From contig JAAXIA010000032.1 of the NCBI GenBank assembly GCA_012270595.1, positions 1 to 5,714 on the forward strand: a DNA stretch of 5,714 nucleotides, read 5' to 3'. This DNA comes from Rhodanobacteraceae bacterium (GTDB taxonomy: Bacteria > Pseudomonadota > Gammaproteobacteria > Xanthomonadales > Rhodanobacteraceae). Below the pieces are notes generated by a model. The model searched no databases. It saw nothing but the letters and a program-made list of their open reading frames with translations, and was not told where the DNA came from. This document shows positions 1-5,714 of the stretch, piece by piece. Made by a program: the position numbers and the translations under genes. The first letter of the stretch is position 1, and each line of letters opens with the position of its first letter.

Positions 1-2
1 CC

Positions 3-554
3 GCAGCCAAGACCATGGGTGGACTCAATGTGGTCCTGAACTGCGCCGGTGTACTAGCTTCCGGCCGGGTACTGGGCAAGGCCGGCCCCATGCCCCTAAG
101 CGCCTTCACCAGCACACTCATGGTGAACCTGGTGGGTAGCTTCAACGTAGCCAAGACCGCTGCAGCACACATGCAGCACAACGCACCGGGCAAGGATAAT
201 GAACGTGGTGTCATTATCCATACCGCTTCGATAGCCGCTTATGAGGGGCAAATTGGTCAAACTGCCTACGCTGCCTCCAAAGCCGGCCTGGTAGGGATGA
301 CCCTGCCCATGGCGCGCGAGCTGGCCCAGTGGGGGATACGTGTGGCGAGCATCGCGCCGGGGCTTTTCCAAACCCCCATGGCATCACACCTGTCCGAAAC
401 GCTCAAGGAGGCACTGGCGACTTCCGTCCCCTACCCATCGAGGCTAGGACAGGCGGAAGAATTTGCCCAGACTGTGGCCTTTATTTTAGTTAACTGCTAC
501 ATCAACGGTGAAACCATCCGTCTAGATGGCGCGCTACGATTAACGCCGGCATAG
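3..554 (+). CDS. Short-chain dehydrogenase/reductase, HSD17B10-like (5'-partial)
   Basis: This is an NAD(P)-dependent SDR oxidoreductase whose 5' end lies outside the window. The frame is open from base 3, so the ATG at 15 is internal and not the start. Numbering from that Met, the visible SDR marks are the NCAG motif (residues 9-12, the NNAG equivalent), catalytic Ser72 in HTAS, and Tyr85-x-x-x-Lys89 in YAASK, followed by the PG motif in APGLFQTPM. The N-terminal Rossmann TGxxxGxG part, roughly 80 residues, is missing to the left. The block [16 protein letters not shown], the PSRLG segment and the ending [13 protein letters not shown] closely resemble 3-hydroxyacyl-CoA dehydrogenase type 2 (HSD17B10). 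In that family the reaction is NAD-linked oxidation of 3-hydroxyacyl-CoA or 2-methyl-3-hydroxybutyryl-CoA in fatty-acid and isoleucine breakdown in the cytosol. The SDR assignment is secure. The substrate is inferred from resemblance only. Confidence 0.9.
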   Translation, partial: AAKTMGGLNVVLNCAGVLASGRVLGKAGPMPLSAFTSTLMVNLVGSFNVAKTAAAHMQHNAPGKDNERGVIIHTASIAAYEGQIGQTAYAASKAGLVGMTLPMARELAQWGIRVASIAPGLFQTPMASHLSETLKEALATSVPYPSRLGQAEEFAQTVAFILVNCYINGETIRLDGALRLTPA

Positions 555-609
555 ACACAGTCCCCGGAACGCCCCGTCAATCGTCTCCCCAGAACCACAC
601 ACGACACAT

Positions 610-1182
610 ATGAGCTTAATGAAAGCATCTGACACCAAGAAAGGGCATGTCGTTGAGTACGCAGGCAACGCCTACCAGGTACGCGACATCGAGCGAAGCA
701 CGCCTACCGCACGCGGCGGTAATGTGACTTTCCGTTTCACTCTTTACTCTATACCGGGTGAACGCAAGGTCGACCTCAGCCTGCGTGCCGACGATACCTT
801 CAACGAAATAGCATTGGTGCGCCGTGCTTCTATCTTTTCCTATAAGGACAACGATGTTTTCGTCTTCATGGATACCGAAGACTACACCCAGTACCTGCTA
901 ACACCAGAGCTGGTGGGTGACAAGGCCGCCTATATTGTCGAAGATCTGGAAGGCTATTATGTGCAACTTATCAACGACATGCCGATAGGATTACAGTTTC
1001 CCACCAGCGTGCCTCTCACCGTAGTGCGCACTGCGCCAGAAATGAAAGGAGCCAGTGCAACTAAACGTGGCAAACCCGCCATACTAAACACCGGGGTAGA
1101 AATCCAGGTGCCTGAGTACATTGCCTGCGAAGAAAAAGTGTGGGTCAATACCACCACGGGAGAGTTTTCCGGTCGCGTCTGA
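610..1182 (+). CDS. efpL: Elongation factor P-like protein EfpL (YeiP)
   Basis: This 190-residue protein is a full-length EF-P paralogue of the EfpL/YeiP type. EF-P-family proteins bind the ribosome between the P and E sites and relieve stalling at proline-rich stretches. The KOW-like domain I is about residues 1-66, followed by OB-fold domains II (about 68-130) and III (about 135-190). The domain III marks are [12 protein letters not shown] and the signature VEIQVPEYI. At the tip loop, where EF-P carries the modified lysine of its KPGKG loop, this protein has STPTARGG with Arg35, as E. coli YeiP has SPTARG with Arg33. It therefore belongs to the arginine-tip group that needs no lysine modification. 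The ATG at 610 gives an N-terminus comparable to YeiP; ATG 619 (Met4) is an alternative. Neither has a clear Shine-Dalgarno. It lies 55 bases after the dehydrogenase stop codon. Confidence 0.92.
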   Translation: MSLMKASDTKKGHVVEYAGNAYQVRDIERSTPTARGGNVTFRFTLYSIPGERKVDLSLRADDTFNEIALVRRASIFSYKDNDVFVFMDTEDYTQYLLTPELVGDKAAYIVEDLEGYYVQLINDMPIGLQFPTSVPLTVVRTAPEMKGASATKRGKPAILNTGVEIQVPEYIACEEKVWVNTTTGEFSGRV

Positions 1183-1252
1183 ATAAAACACCTGGGCGGA
1201 ATAATGCGGGAACCTGCAAGATAGCCAACAAAACACCATAACCGTGTAATTT

Positions 1253-1256
1253 AGGA
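1253..1256 (+). promoter_or_regulatory. Ribosome binding site (AGGA) of the secreted hypothetical protein
   Basis: AGGA ends nine bases before the ATG at 1266 and supports that start. The ATG at 1269 directly behind it is also possible and would remove only one residue. Confidence 0.6.
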
Positions 1257-1265
1257 ACCTACACC

Positions 1266-1832
1266 ATGATGCGTTTGCGCCACTGCCTTGCCTTTCTCAC
1301 CACCACAGCGCTACTAACCGGCACGGCTGCCCATGCCAGAAAAATCACCATGGCCAAGGGTAGCGTGCACTTCAACACACCTGCCAGTTGGATCGAGATT
1401 CTAACAACCCAAGGTGATCCAGAAGTTCGGGTCTTCCAGGTACCTGCCCCTTCAGGGGCGGAAAACGCCTCTCTGGCACGCGTTAGCGTTACCATAAAGA
1501 AAAAAGTAGCAGACCTCGCCGCTTTCAAGGCGTACCGCCATGCCGCCCTTGCCCGCGCCAGGCAGCTAAGGTCTTACCAGCCGCGCCGCGCCCACAAAAG
1601 CCAGAGTCAGGTCTACACCGCGCAGGAAAACCACACGCTTTTCCACTATGTCGAGTTTTACTACTTCACTGGTAAAAGCGCCATCAAGTTACGCTGCCTA
1701 AGGCCGGTTCGAACACGGGAGAAGTCCGACTGGACGCAACACTTCGACAAGAACTGTCGCGCCATTGCCGGCAAGCTAGGTAACCTGCGTAAAAAAATCA
1801 GGCACGACGCCTTGGCACCGTCTGCTGGGTAA
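1266..1832 (+). CDS. Hypothetical secreted basic protein, about 188 residues
   Basis: I do not recognise this family. The N-terminus is a typical Sec signal peptide: MMRLRHC, a hydrophobic stretch at about residues 8-20, then an AxA-type site at AAHA-RK, predicting cleavage after about residue 24. The mature protein of roughly 160 residues would be periplasmic or exported. It is rich in Lys and Arg (for example KKKVADL, QPRRAHKS and GNLRKKIRH). It has two cysteines, Cys144 and Cys164, which could form a disulfide. Cys7 lies too early in the signal peptide for a lipobox. The middle part (HYVEFYYFTGKSAIKLRC) alternates hydrophobic and polar residues like beta strands. It sits 83 bases after efpL and 106 bases before the LTA-synthase-like gene, so an envelope role beside that enzyme is conceivable but unproven. 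The signal peptide, a ribosome site and the full-length frame argue that it is a real gene. Confidence 0.75.
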   Translation: MMRLRHCLAFLTTTALLTGTAAHARKITMAKGSVHFNTPASWIEILTTQGDPEVRVFQVPAPSGAENASLARVSVTIKKKVADLAAFKAYRHAALARARQLRSYQPRRAHKSQSQVYTAQENHTLFHYVEFYYFTGKSAIKLRCLRPVRTREKSDWTQHFDKNCRAIAGKLGNLRKKIRHDALAPSAG

Positions 1833-1873
1833 CCCGAATTCAACGCACCACAAGTCAAAAAAGATCAGACCTT

Positions 1874-1884
1874 ATGGTGACCAT
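1874..1884. repeat. Short odd palindrome ATGGTGACCAT between two genes
   Basis: Arms ATGGT and ACCAT are exact reverse complements around a central G, in the 106-base gap before the LTA-synthase-like gene. It could be a small operator, but an 11-base palindrome is not rare by chance. No promoter elements were recognised around it, and nothing else in this gap was interpretable. Confidence 0.2.
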
Positions 1885-1923
1885 CTCCTGCATCCGGCCA
1901 CTTTCATCGTCCCGTAACCATCC

Positions 1924-1927
1924 AGGG
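1924..1927 (+). promoter_or_regulatory. Weak ribosome binding site (AGGG) of the LTA-synthase-like gene
   Basis: AGGG ends 11 bases before the ATG at 1939. Spacing is on the long side, but no better site is nearby. The start is supported mainly by the basic N-terminus followed directly by the first membrane segment. Confidence 0.4.
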
Positions 1928-1938
1928 TCATACCTCAT

Positions 1939-4095
1939 ATGCCAACCCGTCCATTATCCACTCTGACAAGACGCTTCCAGCCGCTGCTTTGGCTTGGTAT
2001 ATGCTTTATTGCTATTTCCTTCCTTACCCGCTTGATCCTGCTGTTCATGACTGGATCGGGCATACCCGCCAACCCGCTTTACTGGTTGTACGCTTTCGCT
2101 GTCGGGCTGGGCTACGATCTGATTACTTTCGTCTATTTTGCCTGGCCGCTGGTTTTAGTGCTGTGGCTGGTGCCGACCCGGCGCGGACGCCTTTCCGGCT
2201 GGGCCCACTGGCTACTGTACGCACTGGCAGTGATTGGTCTGTGTGCGGTGTGCCTTGGTGCGTTACGCCTATCGTTCGATGCCAACTGGAAGACAGCATG
2301 GCCTGCTGTGCTGCCCTTTCTGTTCGTGCTTCCACTTGCCGCATTTACCTACACTTCGCGCCTTGGGCAGTGGCTGCTTTATGGATTGTGTCTACTGCTA
2401 CTGTTTGGCCTGTTGTTTACAGGGGTCTCGGAACTGACCTTCTGGAATGAGTTCAGTACCCGCTTTAATTTCATCGCCGTGGATTACCTGATCTACACCC
2501 GTGAGGTCATAGGCAACATTGAGGAGTCCTATCCCATTGGTCAGTGGATAACAATGCTGGCTATAGGCGCGGTGCTCATTGTGCTGCTGACCCGGCGCTA
2601 TCTCTATACCCGTGACGATCACAGCCACTTCGGACAGCGTAGCCTGGTCGTTCTGGTCTGGCTGGGGTTAACCGTCATCAGTGCCATAACCATCAACGCC
2701 GAAAGCAAAAACCGGGTGCGCAATGTGTATGTCCAATCACTGGCCGGTAATGGCATCTATGAATTTTTCTCTGCCTTTCGCAATTCCAGGCTCAATTTCC
2801 ATCGCTTCTACCGCAATCTTCCGGATGACAAAGCCTATGCCATCGTACGGCGGATGTTAAAAACACCCGACGCCAGCTTCGTCAGCAAAGATCAGCACGA
2901 CCTCACTCGCCTCATAAGACATATCGGACCCGAAAAACATCTTAACGTGGTACTTATCAGTGTGGAAAGCCTTTCTGCAAAATACCTTACCACCTTCGGT
3001 AACCGACAAAAGCTTACACCCAACCTGGACAAGCTTACCGGGCAAAGCCTGTTTTTCCGGCATATGTACGCCAACGGCACACGCACCGTACGTGGCCTTG
3101 AGGCCATTACCCTATCGGTGCCACCAACGCCGGGGGACTCAATAGTTAAACAAAAGCACAATGAAAATCTGTTCTCGCTAGCTGATATCTTCAATCAGCG
3201 TGGCTATGTGTCGGAGTTTGTATACGGTGGCTACGGCTACTTCGATAACATGAACTATTTCTTCGCTCATAATGGCTACCAGGCGGTGGATCGCCGTGAT
3301 ATGCCAGCCGACATGACTATCCATAGTGAAAATGTCTGGGGCGTTGCCGATGAAGATCTGTTTACCTTGGCGATACAGCACATGGACCGCATTCATGCCC
3401 AAGGCAAACCTTTCTTTTTACATATCATGACCACATCCAACCACCGCCCCTATAGCTGGCCGCGGGGGCGTATAGACCTAGCACAAGGTCACCGCAACGG
3501 TGCTGTTAAATACACAGACTGGGCCATCGGCGATCTGCTGAAACGCACACGGAGCAAGCCCTACTTCAAAAACACGGTTTTCGTCATCACCGCCGATCAT
3601 TGCGCCTCCAGTGCGGGGCGCACACGCATTCCACTCAACAAATACCATATCCCGCTATTCATCTACGCGCCAGCGCAATTCAGGCCGCAACAAGTCGATG
3701 CGATGATGTCGCAGATGGATATCGCCCCCACCCTGCTGGGTCTACTCCACTTTAGTTACCGCAGCCGCTTCTTTGGTCAGAATATTTTCGCTATCCCTGC
3801 CCGTGACGAGCGTGCCTTTCCCTCCACCTACCAGAATCTTGGTTACCTCAAGGGGAATCGACTAACCATTCTTTCACCCGGGCGCAAGGTCGAACAGGTC
3901 AACCCCAATGCCAAAACAGGCGATGCCACGCCCTACGCCAAACGCGATCCCATCACCGAGAACCAGGCCATTGCCATGTACCAGGTGGCTTACGACGAGT
4001 TCAATAGTGGTCGCATGCGCTGGCGCGCCAGCGATGCCACACCGGTGTCGGCTTGTGTCCATCTCCCGGGAGACGCTGCGCCCTGCCAACCCTAA
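1939..4095 (+). CDS. LTA synthase / phosphoglycerol transferase family membrane sulfatase-fold protein
   Basis: This is a 718-residue inner-membrane enzyme with an N-terminal membrane part and a large periplasmic alkaline-phosphatase/sulfatase-like domain. Hydrophobic segments are seen at about residues 16-38, 45-79 (probably two), 88-111, 120-140, 143-166, 203-220 and 235-254. This may be more than the five of Gram-positive LtaS. The catalytic domain spans about 334-620. Metal and active-site residues can be matched by motif: Glu343 in ISVESL; Thr383 in GTRTVRGLEA as the likely nucleophile; His502 in TTSNHRPY as the substrate-site histidine; Asp553-His554 in TADHCASSAGRT; and His570 in KYHIPLFIYAP. 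All are present, so the enzyme looks active. Family members transfer phosphoglycerol (or related phospho-alcohol) groups from phospholipid onto a glycan or polymer. In Gram-negatives the closest known role is OpgB-like decoration of periplasmic glucans, but the acceptor cannot be read here. The frame is complete. Confidence 0.9.
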   Translation: MPTRPLSTLTRRFQPLLWLGICFIAISFLTRLILLFMTGSGIPANPLYWLYAFAVGLGYDLITFVYFAWPLVLVLWLVPTRRGRLSGWAHWLLYALAVIGLCAVCLGALRLSFDANWKTAWPAVLPFLFVLPLAAFTYTSRLGQWLLYGLCLLLLFGLLFTGVSELTFWNEFSTRFNFIAVDYLIYTREVIGNIEESYPIGQWITMLAIGAVLIVLLTRRYLYTRDDHSHFGQRSLVVLVWLGLTVISAITINAESKNRVRNVYVQSLAGNGIYEFFSAFRNSRLNFHRFYRNLPDDKAYAIVRRMLKTPDASFVSKDQHDLTRLIRHIGPEKHLNVVLISVESLSAKYLTTFGNRQKLTPNLDKLTGQSLFFRHMYANGTRTVRGLEAITLSVPPTPGDSIVKQKHNENLFSLADIFNQRGYVSEFVYGGYGYFDNMNYFFAHNGYQAVDRRDMPADMTIHSENVWGVADEDLFTLAIQHMDRIHAQGKPFFLHIMTTSNHRPYSWPRGRIDLAQGHRNGAVKYTDWAIGDLLKRTRSKPYFKNTVFVITADHCASSAGRTRIPLNKYHIPLFIYAPAQFRPQQVDAMMSQMDIAPTLLGLLHFSYRSRFFGQNIFAIPARDERAFPSTYQNLGYLKGNRLTILSPGRKVEQVNPNAKTGDATPYAKRDPITENQAIAMYQVAYDEFNSGRMRWRASDATPVSACVHLPGDAAPCQP

Positions 4096-4110
4096 AGGGC
4101 GCGATGCCAG

Positions 4111-4232
4111 GTATCCGAGAATTCACACGGCAAGATGCACGATGTCGTGCTGTACTACACAGTGAAAGAGTGGCTTCTTCTGATTGAGTGCGTTACCAAT
4201 CATGGGTCAGTCGATAGCATAAGCACCGTATG
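4111..4232 (+). pseudogene. Remnant of a BsuBI/PstI-type restriction endonuclease
   Basis: In the frame containing ATG 4135, the translation has SHGKMHDVVLYY (4123-4158), then EWLLLIECVTNHGSVDS ending at 4218. From memory, BsuBI/PstI-family type II restriction endonucleases carry a conserved stretch of the form HGKMPDVVLY...WL.LIEAVTSHGPV..KRH in their C-terminal catalytic domain, and this is a close match. The continuation is lost: in the same frame the sequence after 4218 no longer resembles the family. Skipping two bases gives KHRM at 4221-4232, followed by two stop codons. Upstream, only about 18 bases separate the likely homology from the LTA-synthase-like stop codon, so the N-terminal several hundred residues are absent. 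I read it as a fragment truncated on the left and frameshifted or stopped on the right, with no function of its own. It could alternatively be a chance resemblance, which I consider unlikely because the match runs over about 30 residues. Confidence 0.55.
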
Positions 4233-4539
4233 TGATAGCGCGGCGAGCGTGTTGCGCCAAGAAAGGGACTTAAAGGTTTATGACAACAGAAGCAAATGCG
4301 ATCGACCGTATCCTTGAATGGTCTGGTTCTAGTTCTATTCATCACTGGCAAGCCCATGCACTGCGTCAACTTGTAGCACAAAAGAAACCAGATATCAAAG
4401 AGTTAGTCGCCCTCTGCAAGAAGGATGAGGAGGATGATCAGCGGTCATGCGTGCCGGACTCTCATCCTTCAAACCGCGATCAAGGTAAAATGTGTCTGCG
4501 CGAGGTGTGTGGGATTGAGCACGTTAATGCCCTGGCTCC

Positions 4540-4549
4540 AAAAAAAAAA
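4540..4549 (+). repeat. Ten-base poly-A run at the frame break of the ATPase gene
   Basis: Ten consecutive A follow GGCTCC. Upstream the family match is in the frame of 4280; downstream it is in the frame of 4551. Losing one A, or gaining two, joins the frames. Runs of nine or more A are known sites of replication slippage, RNA polymerase slippage and sequencing-length errors. Confidence 0.9.
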
Positions 4550-5688
4550 CATGAAATTCCAATGCGAAGGTTTGACCGTCATCTATGGCGATAACGGATC
4601 AGGCAAGTCAGGCTACGCGAGGATTTTAAAAAAGGCGTGTTGCGCCCGTGGGCAAGACTCTCAAGAAATCATGCCAAACGTCTTTGACTCTGAACACGGC
4701 ACGCCGATCGCCACGATTAAATACAAGGTCGGTAACAATGACCGCAACTGGACGCTTGGACAGGATGACGACAACACGATTTCAGCCATTCGAGTGTTCG
4801 ATGCACACACCGCGAACGTCCACCTCGACAACAAAGATAATGCGTTGGTTTACACACCGTTTCCGGTGAGATGCCTTGAGAAACTGGCAAGTCTCTGTGA
4901 TGAGGTCAAGAAAGAGCTTTCAGAAGAAATTAAACAGATAGAAGAACAAACGCCCAAAGCGATCAGTGAACCAGCATGCAGAAAGGAAACATCGGTCAGT
5001 AAGCTCATGGCCAAGCTAGATGCCGACACTGCACCTGAGCGTGTCAAAGCGTTGGCCGAGCTTACGCAAGCAGAGGAAACCCGGTTGATTAAGCTCGAGG
5101 CGGATCAGGCTGACGATCCGACTCACCTGGCAGCCAAGCTTAGGCAGTCGAAGAAAGAACTTGACAATTACGAAATAATTTTGAATAAACTTTTTACTTC
5201 TATTAGCGAAGATAATTCAAATAAACTGCGCCGCTTGGCCAATGAGAGAGATACTACGTTCAAAGCGGCAGAAGCTGCTTCCAGTGAGCAATTCCGGAAC
5301 GAACCGTTACCGCAGATCGGCTCGAAGGTTTGGAAGAGGCTATGGGACAGTGCCCGAGCATTTTCTGAGGCGGAAGCATATCCCAAAGCTCCCTTCCCTG
5401 ACGCCAACAACGTATGTGTGCTTTGCCAGCAGACATTGACTAAAGCCGCCTCTGATCGTCTCAGGCGCTTCGATGATTTTGTACGCGGGGATACTGAGAA
5501 ACGTGCCAACCTCGCACGCACCACGTACGACAATGAGCTGAAAAAGTTCAAGGACGCGGCTATGTCGTGTTGTGCAGATCTTCGGAAGATTCGGAAGACA
5601 ATGAAGAATTGCCAAAACGATCTGAAAAAAATCCAGAAAACGACCGTACTTGCCCTATTGCGTTATCGCCAGATCAGGCAATACCACA

Positions 5689-5714
5689 CTAGGGAATCCC
5701 TGATCAATGGATGT
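5689..5714. mobile_element. Possible insertion-sequence end at the window edge
   Basis: The sequence CTAG (5689-5692) is followed by GGAATCCCTGATCAATGG. IS5-group elements often target YTAR tetramers such as CTAG and have ends starting with GG, so this may be a terminal inverted repeat with its target duplication. In the same region the ATPase frame stops resembling its family as I recall it (after about 5620). Only 22 bases of the supposed element are visible and no transposase is in view. Confidence 0.2.

Larger units (their letters stand above)
4280..5714 (+). pseudogene. Zinc-hook SMC/Rad50/RloC-like AAA ATPase, split by a frameshift and cut by the window end
   Basis: The first part runs 4280-4594 in one frame: MTTEANAIDRILEWS through HVNALAPKKK, then out-of-family residues to a stop. 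The second frame is open without any stop from before ATG 4551 to the window end (388 codons). The join lies in ten A at 4540-4549. With nine A the protein reads LAPKKNMKFQ then LTVIYGDNGSGKSGYARIL, as expected for this family. In the repaired numbering Walker A GDNGSGKS is residues 103-110. Charged, helix-rich arms follow at about 200-350, for example VKKELSEEIKQIEEQ. A CxxC hook (CVLC, Cys379 and Cys382; 5415-5426) sits after GSKVWKRLW and RAFSEAEAYP. Walker B and the ABC signature would lie beyond the window. Related P-loop proteins with a central zinc hook include Rad50 and the anticodon nuclease RloC, and such genes often occur near restriction systems. ATG 4280 is preceded by an in-frame TAA at 4271. 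GGG at 4265-4267 or AAAGG at 4272-4276 could serve as ribosome site, at poor spacing. Confidence 0.8.

Noticed and set aside
555..609. Search for a terminator or promoter between the dehydrogenase and efpL
   Set aside because: No hairpin with a T run and no paired -35/-10 elements were visible; the gap is simply C-rich.
1209..1260. Heptamer GGAACCT present twice (1209-1215 and 1254-1260) in the gap after efpL
   Set aside because: The second copy overlaps the ribosome binding site and a seven-base repeat is expected by chance; no third copy or regular spacing was seen.
1989..2450. A 153-codon open frame on the + strand inside the LTA-synthase-like gene
   Set aside because: It lies wholly within a gene with clear membrane segments and catalytic motifs in another frame; its translation shows no family pattern.
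4137..4150. Near-perfect palindrome GCACGATGTCGTGC just after the LTA-synthase-like gene
   Set aside because: It falls within the endonuclease remnant, where it encodes the HDVV residues, and it lacks a following T run, so neither terminator nor operator is supported.
4184..4220. Possible sigma-70 promoter beginning with TTGAGT upstream of the ATPase
   Set aside because: No TATAAT-like hexamer lies at 16-18 bases spacing, and TTGAGT belongs to the endonuclease remnant.
4135..4317. A stand-alone 60-residue gene from ATG 4135
   Set aside because: The family match begins upstream of that ATG, no ribosome site is present, and the second half matches nothing, so a gene remnant explains it better.
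4648..4869. A 73-codon + strand open frame inside the ATPase
   Set aside because: The translation is low-complexity Thr/Arg-rich, typical of an out-of-frame reading of the real gene.
5168..5551. A 127-codon minus-strand open frame
   Set aside because: It is antisense to the ATPase frame carrying the CVLC hook and conserved flanking residues; it has no recognisable content.

Overview
The window looks like a gammaproteobacterial chromosome segment of moderate G+C. The main taxonomic clue is an EfpL (YeiP)-type elongation factor P paralogue, a family known chiefly from Gammaproteobacteria. All supported genes lie on the + strand. Family assignments are made from recalled motifs and sequence patterns; no database search was possible.

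Left part (1-4095) reads as ordinary, intact chromosomal sequence: the 3' two-thirds of a short-chain dehydrogenase resembling 3-hydroxyacyl-CoA dehydrogenase type 2 (HSD17B10-like); efpL; a small secreted basic protein of unknown function; and a large inner-membrane enzyme of the LTA synthase/phosphoglycerol transferase (sulfatase-fold) family. Gaps between these genes are 55-106 bases. No convincing terminator or sigma-70 promoter is visible, so the transcription units cannot be set from sequence alone. Functionally the four genes are a mixed set (acyl-CoA metabolism, translation of proline-rich stretches, envelope), not an obvious pathway.

Right part (4096-5714) is different and looks like a decaying defence/restriction cassette placed directly after the LTA-synthase-like gene. 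At about 4111-4232 there is a short remnant matching the catalytic-domain signature of BsuBI/PstI-type restriction endonucleases, out of frame and stopped after about 35-40 codons. It is followed by a long ATPase gene of the Rad50/SMC/RloC-like zinc-hook kind (4280 to beyond the window end). That gene is split by a reading-frame break exactly at a run of ten A (4540-4549). The first 87 codons are in one frame; Walker A, coiled-coil arm and CxxC hook are in another frame that stays open for 388 codons to the window edge. Reading nine A instead of ten restores one continuous protein. This may be a sequencing error, a disabled gene, or a phase-variable or slippage-controlled gene.

The last 26 bases (CTAG followed by GGAATCCCTGATC...) may be the start of an insertion sequence interrupting the ATPase gene, but this is weakly supported.
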